Positions 11,360 through 19,401 of a stretch of 64,000 nucleotides of DNA are shown here, one piece after another (position 1 is the first letter of the stretch; each line of letters starts with the position of its first letter). The notes under the pieces were generated by a model, which saw only the letters and a list, made by a program, of their open reading frames with translations, did not search any database and had not been told where the DNA came from. The stretch covers positions 1-64,000 of the forward strand of contig SAQG01000030.1 of NCBI GenBank assembly GCA_004020315.1, given 5' to 3'. This stretch comes from Mesorhizobium sp. (GTDB lineage Bacteria; Pseudomonadota; Alphaproteobacteria; Rhizobiales; Rhizobiaceae). A program made the translations under genes and the position numbers.

Positions 11360-12229
11360 GCGCGGTCGCAGTAGGTATCCTGGGCAGCCCGTCAGACATG
11401 GATGGCTCCGGTTGTGGTGACGGGGAGGGCGATAAGCAAGTTCGGGCCAAGTGATTGTTCCGCGGCTGTATGTTTTGGTGAGGTGATCATGCGACTTCTT
11501 GTTGGTCGGTCACGTGTTTGCGGATAACCAGCATGCGCTGTGCCAAATGAGAAAACCATTTAAAGTCAATCCAGCAGATCTGACTGTATTCCGACATTGT
11601 CGGAAATTGGACATCGCCGAACGCGAGCGCTCGGGGCTTGTGATGATACTTGGGCGTGCTGCTTCGGAGGAGGGATGCGCCTCGTACCGGCCGCGAAGCC
11701 TTCCTGCATTTAAGGCGCCAGATCAATTGAACGCGCATACCAGTCAGCCGTCCCGTCGTTTAGTCCAAATGGCGATCCAACTCAGCGCGCTCACGCCATC
11801 CACCTTTCTGCGCGACCCAAGCTAAACACGCTCGGCGATGATTAGGATACCTACTACATCTGGACCCGCCCGGACCCGCCCGGCCTTGCTCGCCTGCGAG
11901 ACTTGAGGCGTTCGTCGATCGGATAGAGGTTTCGATTCAGGAGACGTGCTTCGTGATGCGGCCATGATAGGCCGGTCCCTCACCGACTGCCGCACGCTCG
12001 GAAGAAGCCAAGGTAGGCGACAAGCCTCTGTGGATCGCTGAAGCGCCGAATGTTGCCGATTGCCGCGGCAACGTTCGCACCCACGGTGACGGAGGCAACG
12101 TCATCAGGCGACGGATTGTCGGATCCTAGTGGGCACCACCGCGATATCCGCCTCGACCACCGTCAACGCCTCGTTGATCTGATTGATCAAGCCGAGGTGG
12201 CACTCGATGGCGGCGCGCTCAAGGAGCAG
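11360..12229. other. Stretch with a repeat copy but no recognised gene
   Basis: Short frames occur on both strands. The minus frame 11487-11738 ends WFSHLAQRMLVIRKHVTDQQ, reminiscent of the start region of some transposases, and overlaps the dispersed repeat. Nothing complete is visible. Confidence 0.35.
11462..11530. repeat. Dispersed repeat, copy 2
   Basis: This is the second copy of the ~70-base element at 2362-2433, sharing GTATGTTTTGGTGAG and TCGGTCACGTGTTTGCGG. Two copies 9 kb apart in the same orientation bracket the decayed copper region. Confidence 0.7.
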
Positions 12230-12235
12230 CATGAG

Positions 12236-13188
12236 TTAACACCTACTCCTAGCGCCGCTCCTGGAGTCCTATTTCCGCCGGCGCCTGACGAAGCAGCGCA
12301 ATGCGACTCCCGCGACCGTGGCCAGCTATCGCGATGCCTTGCGCATGCTGATCCTCTTTGCCGCCGCCCGATTGCGGAAGAAGCCGGGGGCGTTGGCGCT
12401 CGAAGAGCTGATCGAGATCTCGTTCTCGCTTTTCTCGACGAACTCGAGGAGAAGCGGAACAATTCCGTCACCACGCGCAACGCCCGCTTGGCCGCGATCC
12501 GATCTTTCTTCCGCCACGTCGCTGCCGCCGACCCGGCATCCTTCGGCGTCGCCCAACGCGTGCTGACGATTCCCATTAAACGGACGCACATTGACGTGAC
12601 GTACCACCTCACCACGGCCGAAGTGGACACCCTCATCGCGGCGCCAGATCCAAAGACGCCCCGTGGTCGGCGCGACCGAGCCTTTCTGCTCTTTCTTGGC
12701 ACGAACCGGCGCCCGGCCTCCGAAGCCACCGGCGTCAACGCAAACGACCTTCAGTTGGAGCGGCCGCACCCACAAGTGCTGCTGCGCGGCAAAGGGCGTA
12801 GAGACCGCGTCGTCCCCATTGCTAAGGACCCGGCTGCGGGCGCTGACATCCTTGTTGAGCGAGCGCGGGATCGCCCATCACGAGCCGCGACCGATATTCC
12901 TCGGCGCCCGCAACGAGCGCCGGGCCTACCAGACCGGCTTTGGCCGACAAGCCCATATCGCCGCACATCTTCCGGCACTCCCTCGCCATGAAGCTTCTCC
13001 AGTCCGGCGTGGACCTTTTGACGATCCAAGCCTGGCTCGGGCATGCACGGGTCGCCACGACCCACCGCTATGCCACAGCGGATGTAGAGATGATGCGCAA
13101 TGGACTCGAGAAGGCGGGCGTCACCGGCGATCACGGCGTGCGTTTCCGACCAAATGACTCCGTTCTGCAACTGCTGAACTCCATCTGA
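12236..13188 (+). pseudogene. Tyrosine recombinase (integrase), frameshifted
   Basis: The N-terminal SAM-like domain reads LESYFRRRLTKQRNATPATV and ASYRDALRM, followed after a shift by FLDELEEKRNNSVTTRNARL and AAIRSFFRHVA. The catalytic core follows: RGRRDRAFLLFLGTNRRPAS, then LLRGKGRRDRVVPI. A second shift near 12850 leads to SPHIFRHSLAMKLLQSGVDL, TIQAWLGHA and TTHRYATADVEM, which supply the H-x-x-R, H and Tyr catalytic residues. All key residues survive, but in three frames. It resembles the recombinases of rhizobial multi-integrase elements; sister genes are not seen here. Confidence 0.8.
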
Positions 13189-13192
13189 ATGT

Positions 13193-13256
13193 TTATGTGG
13201 CGGAGGCAAGCTGGGTTTGGCCGGTCCGAAGGGGTCAGGGCGGCTCCGCCACATAA
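13193..13256. repeat. 13-bp perfect inverted repeat after the recombinase
   Basis: TTATGTGGCGGAG (13193-13205) is repeated inverted as CTCCGCCACATAA (13244-13256) with 38 bases between. It starts six bases after the recombinase stop and its right arm touches the IS66 relic. It may be an element end or recombination site, or the fold of a transcript end. Confidence 0.7.
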
Positions 13257-13640
13257 TCTCGCCCGACGCATAAATGCGGATCCCGGCCCAATGTCTCCTG
13301 AACCTGCAGAGCGAGACGCTGCATTCCGCGACGCATATCGGTCCGGCCCACCGCCAACCAGATCCGCACCTGGCTCGGGACCGGGATCATGAAACGCCCC
13401 GCGCCTTCACCATCGCCGCTGCCAGTGTTGGCGGCGTGGTCAGTGGAATCCGCAGCCGCACCTTGCCGGCGACGTCCAGCTCGATCACCACTGGCGGCGG
13501 GAGCGGCTGGGCGCGTTCGTCAAGAACGTCTTCAGTTGCCGGCTGCCCGGTCTCAGGTCGAAACAGCTCGTTGCGCCAGTATCGGCTGCTGGGCGCGACG
13601 CTGTTCGCTGTGTCACAGGAAGAAAGGAAGGTCACCTTGG
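13257..13640 (-). mobile_element. IS66-family remnant (end of tnpA, start of tnpB)
   Basis: Minus strand: one frame ends VVIELDVAGKVRLRIPLTTP then PTLAAAMVKARG, the C-terminus of IS66 OrfA. Immediately after, an ATG at about 13390 begins MIPVPSQVRIWLAVGRTDMR then RGMQRLALQVQETLGRDPH, the start of IS66 OrfB. OrfB is cut at about 13257, where the inverted repeat lies. Both are fragments. Confidence 0.75.
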
Positions 13641-13689
13641 AGCTCAGGTCAGCCGCCCCTCGGGCTTTTTGCCTATGGCGGCAAAGGGC

Positions 13690-14163
13690 TCAAGCAAGCC
13701 CGAGCTTTTTCCTGAGCTCGGCGTTTTCTTTCCGGAGCCGGTCAGCGAGGAGCTTCTTCAGACGGGCGTTCTCTTCTTCAAGCTTCACAAGATCCTTGAG
13801 CTCATCGCTCTGTGTTGTCTGCCCAGCAGCCCTTTTCCAGTGATAGTACGTCTGTTCCGATATTCCAGCGTTCTGAACGGCTGCCTTGATACTCTCTCCC
13901 CGTCCGATCTGCTTCTCGATCTCGCCGAGCTTCTGGGCACGCTCGTTCTCAGAGTAATTTCTCCGCGCTGCCCGGACTGTAGGCGAAGCGATCGCTTTAG
14001 ATGAAGACGCCTGAAGAGCCGAGCTGGCGGCTCTGGTTCGTATAGCACCTGCGCGCTGCGCGGTCCGCTTCCGCGTCTTCGGCGCCTTTGTATCGGGTGT
14101 CTGTTCCTTCACGGGCACCTCGCCTGCTGCCTGGGTTGCCTCAGTTTCCTTAAGGTTGGACAT
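13690..14163 (-). CDS. SyrB-like regulator / IS3 OrfA-like protein
   Basis: The protein is 157 aa, with a low-complexity Lys/Arg/Thr/Ala-rich N-terminus (about 1-65). It is followed by an HTH_Tnp_1-type domain (EKQIGRGESIKAAVQNAGIS, EQTYYHWKRAA) and a Leu-rich coiled coil (LKDLVKLEEENARLKKLLAD) ending KLGLA. This is the OrfA plan of IS3/IS407-type elements, but no OrfB follows. Stand-alone rhizobial proteins of this shape with a charged N-terminal extension include SyrB, which affects syrM and symbiotic regulation in Sinorhizobium. I favour a SyrB-like protein, though an orphan transposase subunit is possible. Confidence 0.65.
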   Translation of the reverse strand: MSNLKETEATQAAGEVPVKEQTPDTKAPKTRKRTAQRAGAIRTRAASSALQASSSKAIASPTVRAARRNYSENERAQKLGEIEKQIGRGESIKAAVQNAGISEQTYYHWKRAAGQTTQSDELKDLVKLEEENARLKKLLADRLRKENAELRKKLGLA

Positions 14164-14698
14164 CAGAAACTCCCTGCGATTTCAAACATCTATTCTAGCA
14201 CGCAGCATCTAGAACTTATGGGCTTTGTCAACTGCGGCCACAAAACCGTGCTCGCCAATGTCGCCGTCCGACGCGTTAACATGATGCCAGTAACTGCGGC
14301 AATGCAATCGGTTCGCAATCCGCAACAAAGAGTATCGGCTGGATGTGCACGACGCCCCAGTCTCTGAAACAGCGTAGCCGCCCGGTAAGAGCCGCTTTCA
14401 GTCTGCCTTAGAAACAAGGTGGTCGGTCGCCACTCCCGCGCATACTATCCGTCTACTCTTGCTCCTCGCACGGCGCCAGGTCCTCGTCATCGATGCCGGG
14501 CAGCGTCGCAGCGGCTAAGCCAGCCACTCGCATTGCTCCCTGACAGGATGGTGCCGATCCTGCTGAGATCGCATGCTGGCGCGACGTTGCTTTGCGGCCA
14601 CCGTCGCGCCTGCCCGTGAACTGTTCGCGCCTGTGCTCATGCTCGCCTTGACACCCTCGATGGGTCCATCCGGGATGGTCAACCATCCCGAACATAGC
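14164..14698. other. Stretch without a recognised gene
   Basis: Short frames on both strands show no recognisable domain. It looks like decayed DNA between the syrB-like gene and the aldehyde-dehydrogenase fragment. Confidence 0.4.
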
Positions 14699-14806
14699 GG
14701 GCAGGCGGGCATCTTCACCAGCAGTCTCTGTGTCGCTCTCGTGGCGGCAAACAAGATCGAGGCTGGCGGGGTGATGATCAACGGTCCTCGAACCATCGAT
14801 TTTGAT
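14699..14806 (+). pseudogene. Aldehyde dehydrogenase C-terminal fragment
   Basis: A 36-codon stretch reads GQAGIFTSSLCVALVAANKI then EAGGVMINGPRTIDFDR. It matches the ALDH segment GIFTxDLxxALxAAxxLEAGGVMING that precedes the conserved C-terminal FGGxKxSG loop. Nothing else of the enzyme is seen. Confidence 0.5.
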
Positions 14807-15190
14807 CGCGGTGGCCGTTCAGTGTGTTCAAACACGAGGCGCCGTTAGACGGCACCGCAGCATCATAGCGAAGTGCCATGCAGGACGACTCCCTGCAGCA
14901 TCGTCTCGCGCAGCCAAACACTTGCCGGATCACTGTTGTGAACGGCCGGACGTTTGACGGCCTGTGACGCGAAAAGGCAGCGGAAGATCTAGCATTTATG
15001 GGGGAAATGTTTTTTCGGAGTGCTTGACCCGCAGGAAGGGCATGACTGCCTATCGCCCGACCCGGCAAGGCCGCACTCATGACCGGCTGGGCTCGGATCC
15101 TGCATGCCGCGCCCGTGAGGTTACTTGTCGGAAGTGCGTCGAGCACAACGACGAGATGTAGTTCACGATCTTTGAAACGCGTGGTCAACT
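14807..15190. other. Stretch without a recognised gene
   Basis: No convincing coding sequence. The nod box follows directly. Confidence 0.4.
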
Positions 15191-15237
15191 ATCCAAAGTG
15201 TGGATGCCTTTCATCGAAACAAACGATTTCATCAATG
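15191..15237 (+). promoter_or_regulatory. nod box (NodD-binding promoter)
   Basis: The sequence starts ATCCAAAGTGTGGATG and continues with ATCGAAACAAACGATTT and CATCAATGTT. It follows the 47-base nod-box consensus (ATCCAYNNYGTGRATG, ATCNAAACAATCRATTTTACCAATC) closely. It points toward the nodA relic, whose ATG is about 100 bases downstream, and beyond it nodFE. NodD with plant flavonoids activates such promoters. Confidence 0.88.
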
Positions 15238-15339
15238 TTGTGGAATCCTGCATGGGCAGAAGCACCTGACGCACACCGATGCCCCACTGCCTCATGGCGT
15301 GGCGAGCGTCTTAAGAACTGCCCGAAAGGAGAACTTTCA

Positions 15340-15580
15340 TGCGCTCTACCGGGCAGTGGAGTGCTGGGAAAGGGAGTTGCAACTGACCGGCCATGTCAAC
15401 TGTCCGACTTCTTCCGAGCCTATGGACAGACTGGGAACCTTCCACGCAAAGCCATTCGAAAGCGGCCGCAGTTGGGCCGGCGCGAGACCGGAAGCCCGCG
15501 CAATCGGCTACGACGCGCACGGTGTAGCGGCTCACATCGTCATACTGCACCTACGCCACACACCGGCCGGACCTGATCCG
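15340..15580 (+). pseudogene. nodA: nodA relic
   Basis: From ATG 15340 the sequence reads MRSTGQWS, then after a frameshift WERELQLTGHV, LSDFFRAYGQTG, and AKPFESGRSWAGARPEARAI then GYDAHGVAAH. These are in order the landmarks of NodA (ELQLxDHxELxDFFRxxYGPTGAFNAKPFEGxRSWAGARPExRAIGYDxxGVAAH). NodA transfers the fatty acyl chain to the chitooligosaccharide backbone of Nod factor. At least two frameshifts occur and the last two thirds are missing, so it is non-functional. It lies just after the nod box, where an intact nodA normally sits. Confidence 0.85.
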
Positions 15581-15700
15581 GCTTTATGAGCATTGGGCTT
15601 TGTCAGTCGCACAAGCGTGATGGCTTTCGCGACGCGGCGCGCCTCAGGAACTGAGCCGCGGGTCCGGGTCGAAACGCGGGAAAGAAAGACAGGAAACAGA

Positions 15701-15982
15701 ATGGCCGATCAATTCGCAACGGACGTCATTGCCCTGATCAAGAAACGCGCCGAGTCGGAGAGCGGTGAGGGAATGCCTGCGTCATTCGTCGGCGAGATAA
15801 CAATCGCCACGGAACTGGACGCGCTCGGGTTCGATTCGCTGGGTTTGGCGGACGTCCTCTGGGATGTGGAACAGGCCTACGGCATCAAGATCGATATGAA
15901 CACGGCCGATGCCTGGTCCAATCTCAAGAATGTCGGCGACGTCGTGGACGCCGTCCGCGGCTTGCTTGCGAAGGAGGCTTGA
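15701..15982 (+). CDS. nodF: NodF, Nod-factor acyl carrier protein
   Basis: The start ATG 15701 has CAGGAAAC upstream; the longer frame from 15593 lacks support. The 93-aa protein has the acyl-carrier fold with the phosphopantetheine Ser in LGFDSLGLADVLWDVEQAYG. NodF carries the growing chain for the special (often polyunsaturated) fatty acids of Nod factor, together with NodE. nodE follows directly, with an AAGGAGG ribosome site inside the 3' end of nodF. The pair lies about 460 bases after the nod box, with only the nodA relic between, so it is probably flavonoid-induced. Confidence 0.95.
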   Translation: MADQFATDVIALIKKRAESESGEGMPASFVGEITIATELDALGFDSLGLADVLWDVEQAYGIKIDMNTADAWSNLKNVGDVVDAVRGLLAKEA

Positions 15983-17191
15983 ATGGACAGGCGCGTCGTT
16001 ATCACCGGAGTGGGCGGCCTGTGCGGACTGGGCACTGACGCCGCCTCTATGTGGAAAGAGATGCGCGAAGGCCGCTCCGCCATCGGCCCGCTCGCCAATT
16101 CCGAGCTTCATGACCTGGAGGGCATGACCGGCGCTGAGATCAAGGCGCTGCCCGAGCACGACATCAACCGGGGGCATCTCATCTCCATGGACCGCTTCAG
16201 CTTGCTCGCCGTGCTTGCAGCGCGCGAAGCCATGCGGCAGGCCGGACTTTCCTGCGACGAAGGGAATGCCCATCGCTTCGGCGCGACAGTGGGCGTTGGA
16301 TTTACCGGTTCATACGCAACAGAACAAACTTACCGCTCACTGCTTTTGGGTAGCGCAATCCGTGCTGAACTCTTCACTGGAGTAAAGGTGATGCCCAGCG
16401 CCGCTTCCGTCCATCTTAGCTTGCGCCTCGGCTTGCGCGGGCCGGTGTTCGGGGTGACCTCCGCATGTGCCTCGGCCAACCATGCGATCGCCTCGGCGGT
16501 GGATCAGATCAAGCTGGGCCGGGCCGACGTAATGGTTTCCGGAGGCAGCGACGCACCCTTCGCATGGGGCGTGCTGAAAGCATGGGAAGCAATGCGCGTG
16601 CTTTCACCCGATACCTGCCGGCCCTTCTCCGCCGATAGGAAGGGCCTGGTGCTGGGCGAGGGTGCTGGCATGGCCGTGCTGGAAAGCTACGAGCATGCCA
16701 CGAGGCGTGGTGCCACAATCCTTGCCGAGATCGCCGGCGTCGGCCTTTCCGCCGATGCCTTCCACATCGCCGCGCCATCTGTCGAGGGGCCAGCGTCGGC
16801 GATGCGCGCCTGCCTTGCCGATGCCGGGCTGAATGCCGAGGACGTCGACTACCTCAACGCGCACGGCACCGGTACCAAGAGCAATGATCAGACTGAAACG
16901 GCGGCGATCAAGCGTGTGTTTGGAAACCACGCTTATTCGATGTCCATCTCTTCCACCAAGTCCACGCACGCGCATTGCCTCGGCGCAGCGAGCGCGCTTG
17001 AAATGATCGCCTGCGTGATGGCAATCCAAGAGGACGTCGTGCCGCCGACCGCCAACTATCGCGAGCCAGATCCCGCTTGCGACCTCGACATCACACCCAA
17101 TGTGCCGCGCGAGCGCAAGGTGCGCGTCGCCATGAGCAACGCCTTCGCCATGGGCGGCACGAACGCAGTTCTGGCATTCAGGCAGGTGTAG
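15983..17191 (+). CDS. nodE: NodE, Nod-factor beta-ketoacyl synthase
   Basis: The 402-residue protein is a FabF-type condensing enzyme: MDRRVVITGVGGLCGLGTDA at the start, the active-site Cys in GVTSACASANHAIA, then LNAHGTGTKSNDQTE and SISSTKSTHAHCLGAASALE with the catalytic His residues and Lys, ending NAFAMGGTNAVLAF. NodE decides the unsaturation and length of the host-specific acyl chain of Nod factor. It is full length, with no visible damage, and forms an operon with nodF. Confidence 0.95.
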   Translation: MDRRVVITGVGGLCGLGTDAASMWKEMREGRSAIGPLANSELHDLEGMTGAEIKALPEHDINRGHLISMDRFSLLAVLAAREAMRQAGLSCDEGNAHRFGATVGVGFTGSYATEQTYRSLLLGSAIRAELFTGVKVMPSAASVHLSLRLGLRGPVFGVTSACASANHAIASAVDQIKLGRADVMVSGGSDAPFAWGVLKAWEAMRVLSPDTCRPFSADRKGLVLGEGAGMAVLESYEHATRRGATILAEIAGVGLSADAFHIAAPSVEGPASAMRACLADAGLNAEDVDYLNAHGTGTKSNDQTETAAIKRVFGNHAYSMSISSTKSTHAHCLGAASALEMIACVMAIQEDVVPPTANYREPDPACDLDITPNVPRERKVRVAMSNAFAMGGTNAVLAFRQV

Positions 17192-17584
17192 AAGCCATGC
17201 AAGACGCATCATTTGAGGTCACCTGTCGTATCTAGCTGCTGAGGGGCGGGGCATTGTGAAACAGGGGGAGCTGTGTGGCCCCTCTTTCTCGGCTCGACGA
17301 TGTGGAAGGAGCCTGTGCGGCGAAACGGGCCGACGCCCTCAGGCCCAGAACTTGGGCGAAACCAACTCCCACCAAAGCACAGCCGCTTTAGTAGCCGAAC
17401 AATGAAGCCTCGCTCGACGAGCCGCCGCCTCTACTGTCAGCGGCATCACGCGGTTGAAGCGAACAGCGCAGCGGCTACTGTTTCCCGCACAACTCGGATG
17501 GCAATTGGGACAAGTCCGCACATGTCGTCACGTACGCTGAACGCCGCAGGTACAGCCAAATTGGGGGCGGAGCGTTTCTGCCGT

Positions 17585-17604
17585 TTTGATAGAATTCTAT
17601 CAAA
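17585..17604. promoter_or_regulatory. Perfect 20-bp palindrome
   Basis: TTTGATAGAATTCTATCAAA is perfectly self-complementary. It lies about 340 bases upstream of the NifA-like gene in otherwise GC-rich DNA. It could be an operator for a dimeric regulator; no known site matches. Confidence 0.6.
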
Positions 17605-17615
17605 CTGACAATTTT

Positions 17616-17633
17616 CCTTGCACGAATGCAAGG
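17616..17633. repeat. Short hairpin CCTTGCA-CGAA-TGCAAGG
   Basis: A 7-bp stem with a 4-base loop lies 11 bases after the palindrome. It has no T-run, so it is not an obvious terminator. It may form part of the same regulatory region. Confidence 0.5.
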
Positions 17634-17944
17634 AGAGCTCGATTGACTCCCCTCCTTTCTTGTCAAGGATGGGTTTGCAGGCTGCGGTGCGGCAGAAGCC
17701 GGACAGAACGGCGACCGGTCGAGTAAAGGCCTGCGCAAACAAGCGCGCATATTGCGGGCGCCCGCACGGAGGAGAAGACGCTCGTCCTGGTGAAAGACAA
17801 CGATGCTCAGGCGCCATTGCCATTTGCCGAGGGCGTCCGCGCGCCGGAAATTTCGAGGCACAAAGGTGAGATCGAGAATGATAATGACGAAAAACAACAC
17901 AGCTCACCGTCAAGTGCAGTTCCACCGGCGGGTGGCGGAGTGGG

Positions 17945-19003
17945 ATGGGCTGCCAAATGGAGCGTAAAAAGATCAGCAAGGAGATGCTTGGCGATAGTCT
18001 GGCGCTGCGCAAGCTGCGTGAGCACCTTGTCAAGGTGGCCAAGGCGAAGACTACGGTCATGTTGCGAGGTGAATCCGGAACCGGCAAGGAGCTGGTTGCC
18101 AAAGCCATTCACGAACTCTCGCCTCGCGCCAAGCAGCCCTTCATCAAGGTCAATTGCGCGGCGCTCACCGAGACGCTTCTGGAATCTGACTTGTTCGGTC
18201 ATGAGAAGGGTTCCTTCACCGACGCGATCAATTTGCGCAAGGGGCGCTTTGAGGCTGCCGACAAAGGCACATTGTTTCTGGACGAGATTGGCGAAATATC
18301 GGGCTCGTTCCAGGCTAAGCTGCTGCGTGTCCTGCAGGAGCAGGAGTTTGAGCGTGTCGGCAGCAACCACACCATTAAAGTCGATGTTCGCGTGATTGCC
18401 GCAACCAACAGGGACTTGGAAAAGGCAGTTCAACGCAAGGAGTTCCGGCAAGACCTCTATTACCGCATCAGCGTCGTCACTTTACGCGTGCCGGCATTGC
18501 GCGAAAGGCGAGGTGATATTCCGCTCTTGGCCGCTCAGTTTCTCAAGAATTTCAATACTGAGAATGATCACACGCTGACCTTCGCTCCCGAAGCGATTGA
18601 GGTGCTAATGAATTGCGAATTTCCAGGCAACATCCGAGAGCTCGAAAACTGCGTTCAACGGACGGCAGTTCTGGCGACGGGTCCATCAATCCTCAGAACT
18701 GACTTTGCCTGTTGCGTGGGTGAGTGCTTGGCCGCGGCGCTGTGGAAGAACGGACCGCCGACGTCAGAGAACTCGACTACGATCGAGCCTTCCGCCGCCC
18801 GTGCCGCCCCGCCCGTCGGCGACGGGCAAGCGCCGATAGGCCCTGCCACGACTCGTGGTAGGGTGCCCGATGCCGATACGGTCATTGCCGCCATGGAAAA
18901 GTGTGGCTGGGTGCAGGCAAAGGCGGCGCGCCTGCTCGGTTTGACCCCGCGCCAGATCGGCTACGTGCTGAGAAAACACGGCATCGAGATCAAGCGTCTC
19001 TGA
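17945..19003 (+). CDS. nifA: NifA-type sigma-54 activator lacking the GAF domain
   Basis: The 352-residue product has an AAA+ domain (Walker A GESGTGKE, Walker B GTLFLDEIGE, arginine-finger region RQDLYYRISVVTLRVPALRE). The rhizobial NifA cysteine set C-X11-C-X19-C-X4-C is intact from NCEFPGNIRELENC to CVGEC. It ends with the NifA helix-turn-helix (GWVQAKAARLLGLTPRQIGY). The ~200-residue N-terminal GAF domain of usual NifA is absent. The loop that contacts sigma-54 reads GSFTDA instead of GAFTGA. GGAG precedes ATG 17945; ATG 17957 is an alternative. It may act constitutively, weakly, or as a competitor; its targets would be the -24/-12 promoters in this window. Confidence 0.87.
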   Translation: MGCQMERKKISKEMLGDSLALRKLREHLVKVAKAKTTVMLRGESGTGKELVAKAIHELSPRAKQPFIKVNCAALTETLLESDLFGHEKGSFTDAINLRKGRFEAADKGTLFLDEIGEISGSFQAKLLRVLQEQEFERVGSNHTIKVDVRVIAATNRDLEKAVQRKEFRQDLYYRISVVTLRVPALRERRGDIPLLAAQFLKNFNTENDHTLTFAPEAIEVLMNCEFPGNIRELENCVQRTAVLATGPSILRTDFACCVGECLAAALWKNGPPTSENSTTIEPSAARAAPPVGDGQAPIGPATTRGRVPDADTVIAAMEKCGWVQAKAARLLGLTPRQIGYVLRKHGIEIKRL

Positions 19004-19180
19004 AACAACCCGCCGAGCAAGAGCTGGAGCAGGTCAAGCATTGGTGCTCTGGCGCCGAGCCCATCGGCCACCTTACGAACGTGGGTGTGAACAGCGCTGC
19101 CAAGATTCCGGCCGTGTGCTTTCTACCACCAGTCGTACTGGGGCTCTGCGGCTGACAAAACTAAGAAGGAGGAATCCTAT

Positions 19181-19333
19181 GGCTAGTAACTTCGCTCTAC
19201 ACCGCAAGGGCAAATCCAATCCGACGTGCCTGAAATCCAGAAATAATCGATGTATCATTGGTGACACGCCAGCATGCGTAGAGGCGACGCGCAGATCTCC
19301 GCTGGCGGGACCTGGTCGATACATAAGCTGATC
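19181..19333 (+). CDS. Possible 50-residue protein with a strong ribosome site
   Basis: ATG 19181 is preceded by AAGGAGGAATCCT, one of the best ribosome sites in the window. It encodes a basic 50-residue peptide (MASNFALHRKGKSNPTCLK...) with three Cys. No family is recognised. It lies between the NifA-like gene and the autotransporter and could be a leader or a decayed gene start. Confidence 0.35.
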
Positions 19334-19401
19334 GCTTGCCGCTCGATATCGCGCCAATCTGATCTGAAAGAAATAAGTAGTTTTGGGAATAGGGATTAAG
19401 C

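Larger units (their letters stand above)
17192..17944. other. Intergenic region before the NifA-like gene
   Basis: No recognised gene. It contains a perfect 20-base palindrome and a 7-bp hairpin, listed separately. The minus frame 17446-18108 runs antisense into the NifA-like gene and has no recognisable domain. Confidence 0.45.

Noticed and set aside
13274..13843. A 189-codon plus-strand frame over the IS66 and syrB-like region
   Set aside because: It is antisense to the IS66 tnpA/tnpB remnants and to the syrB-like gene; the Ser/Phe-rich translation is typical of a shadow.
17446..18108. A 220-codon minus-strand frame
   Set aside because: It overlaps the start of the NifA-like gene in antisense and shows no recognisable family.
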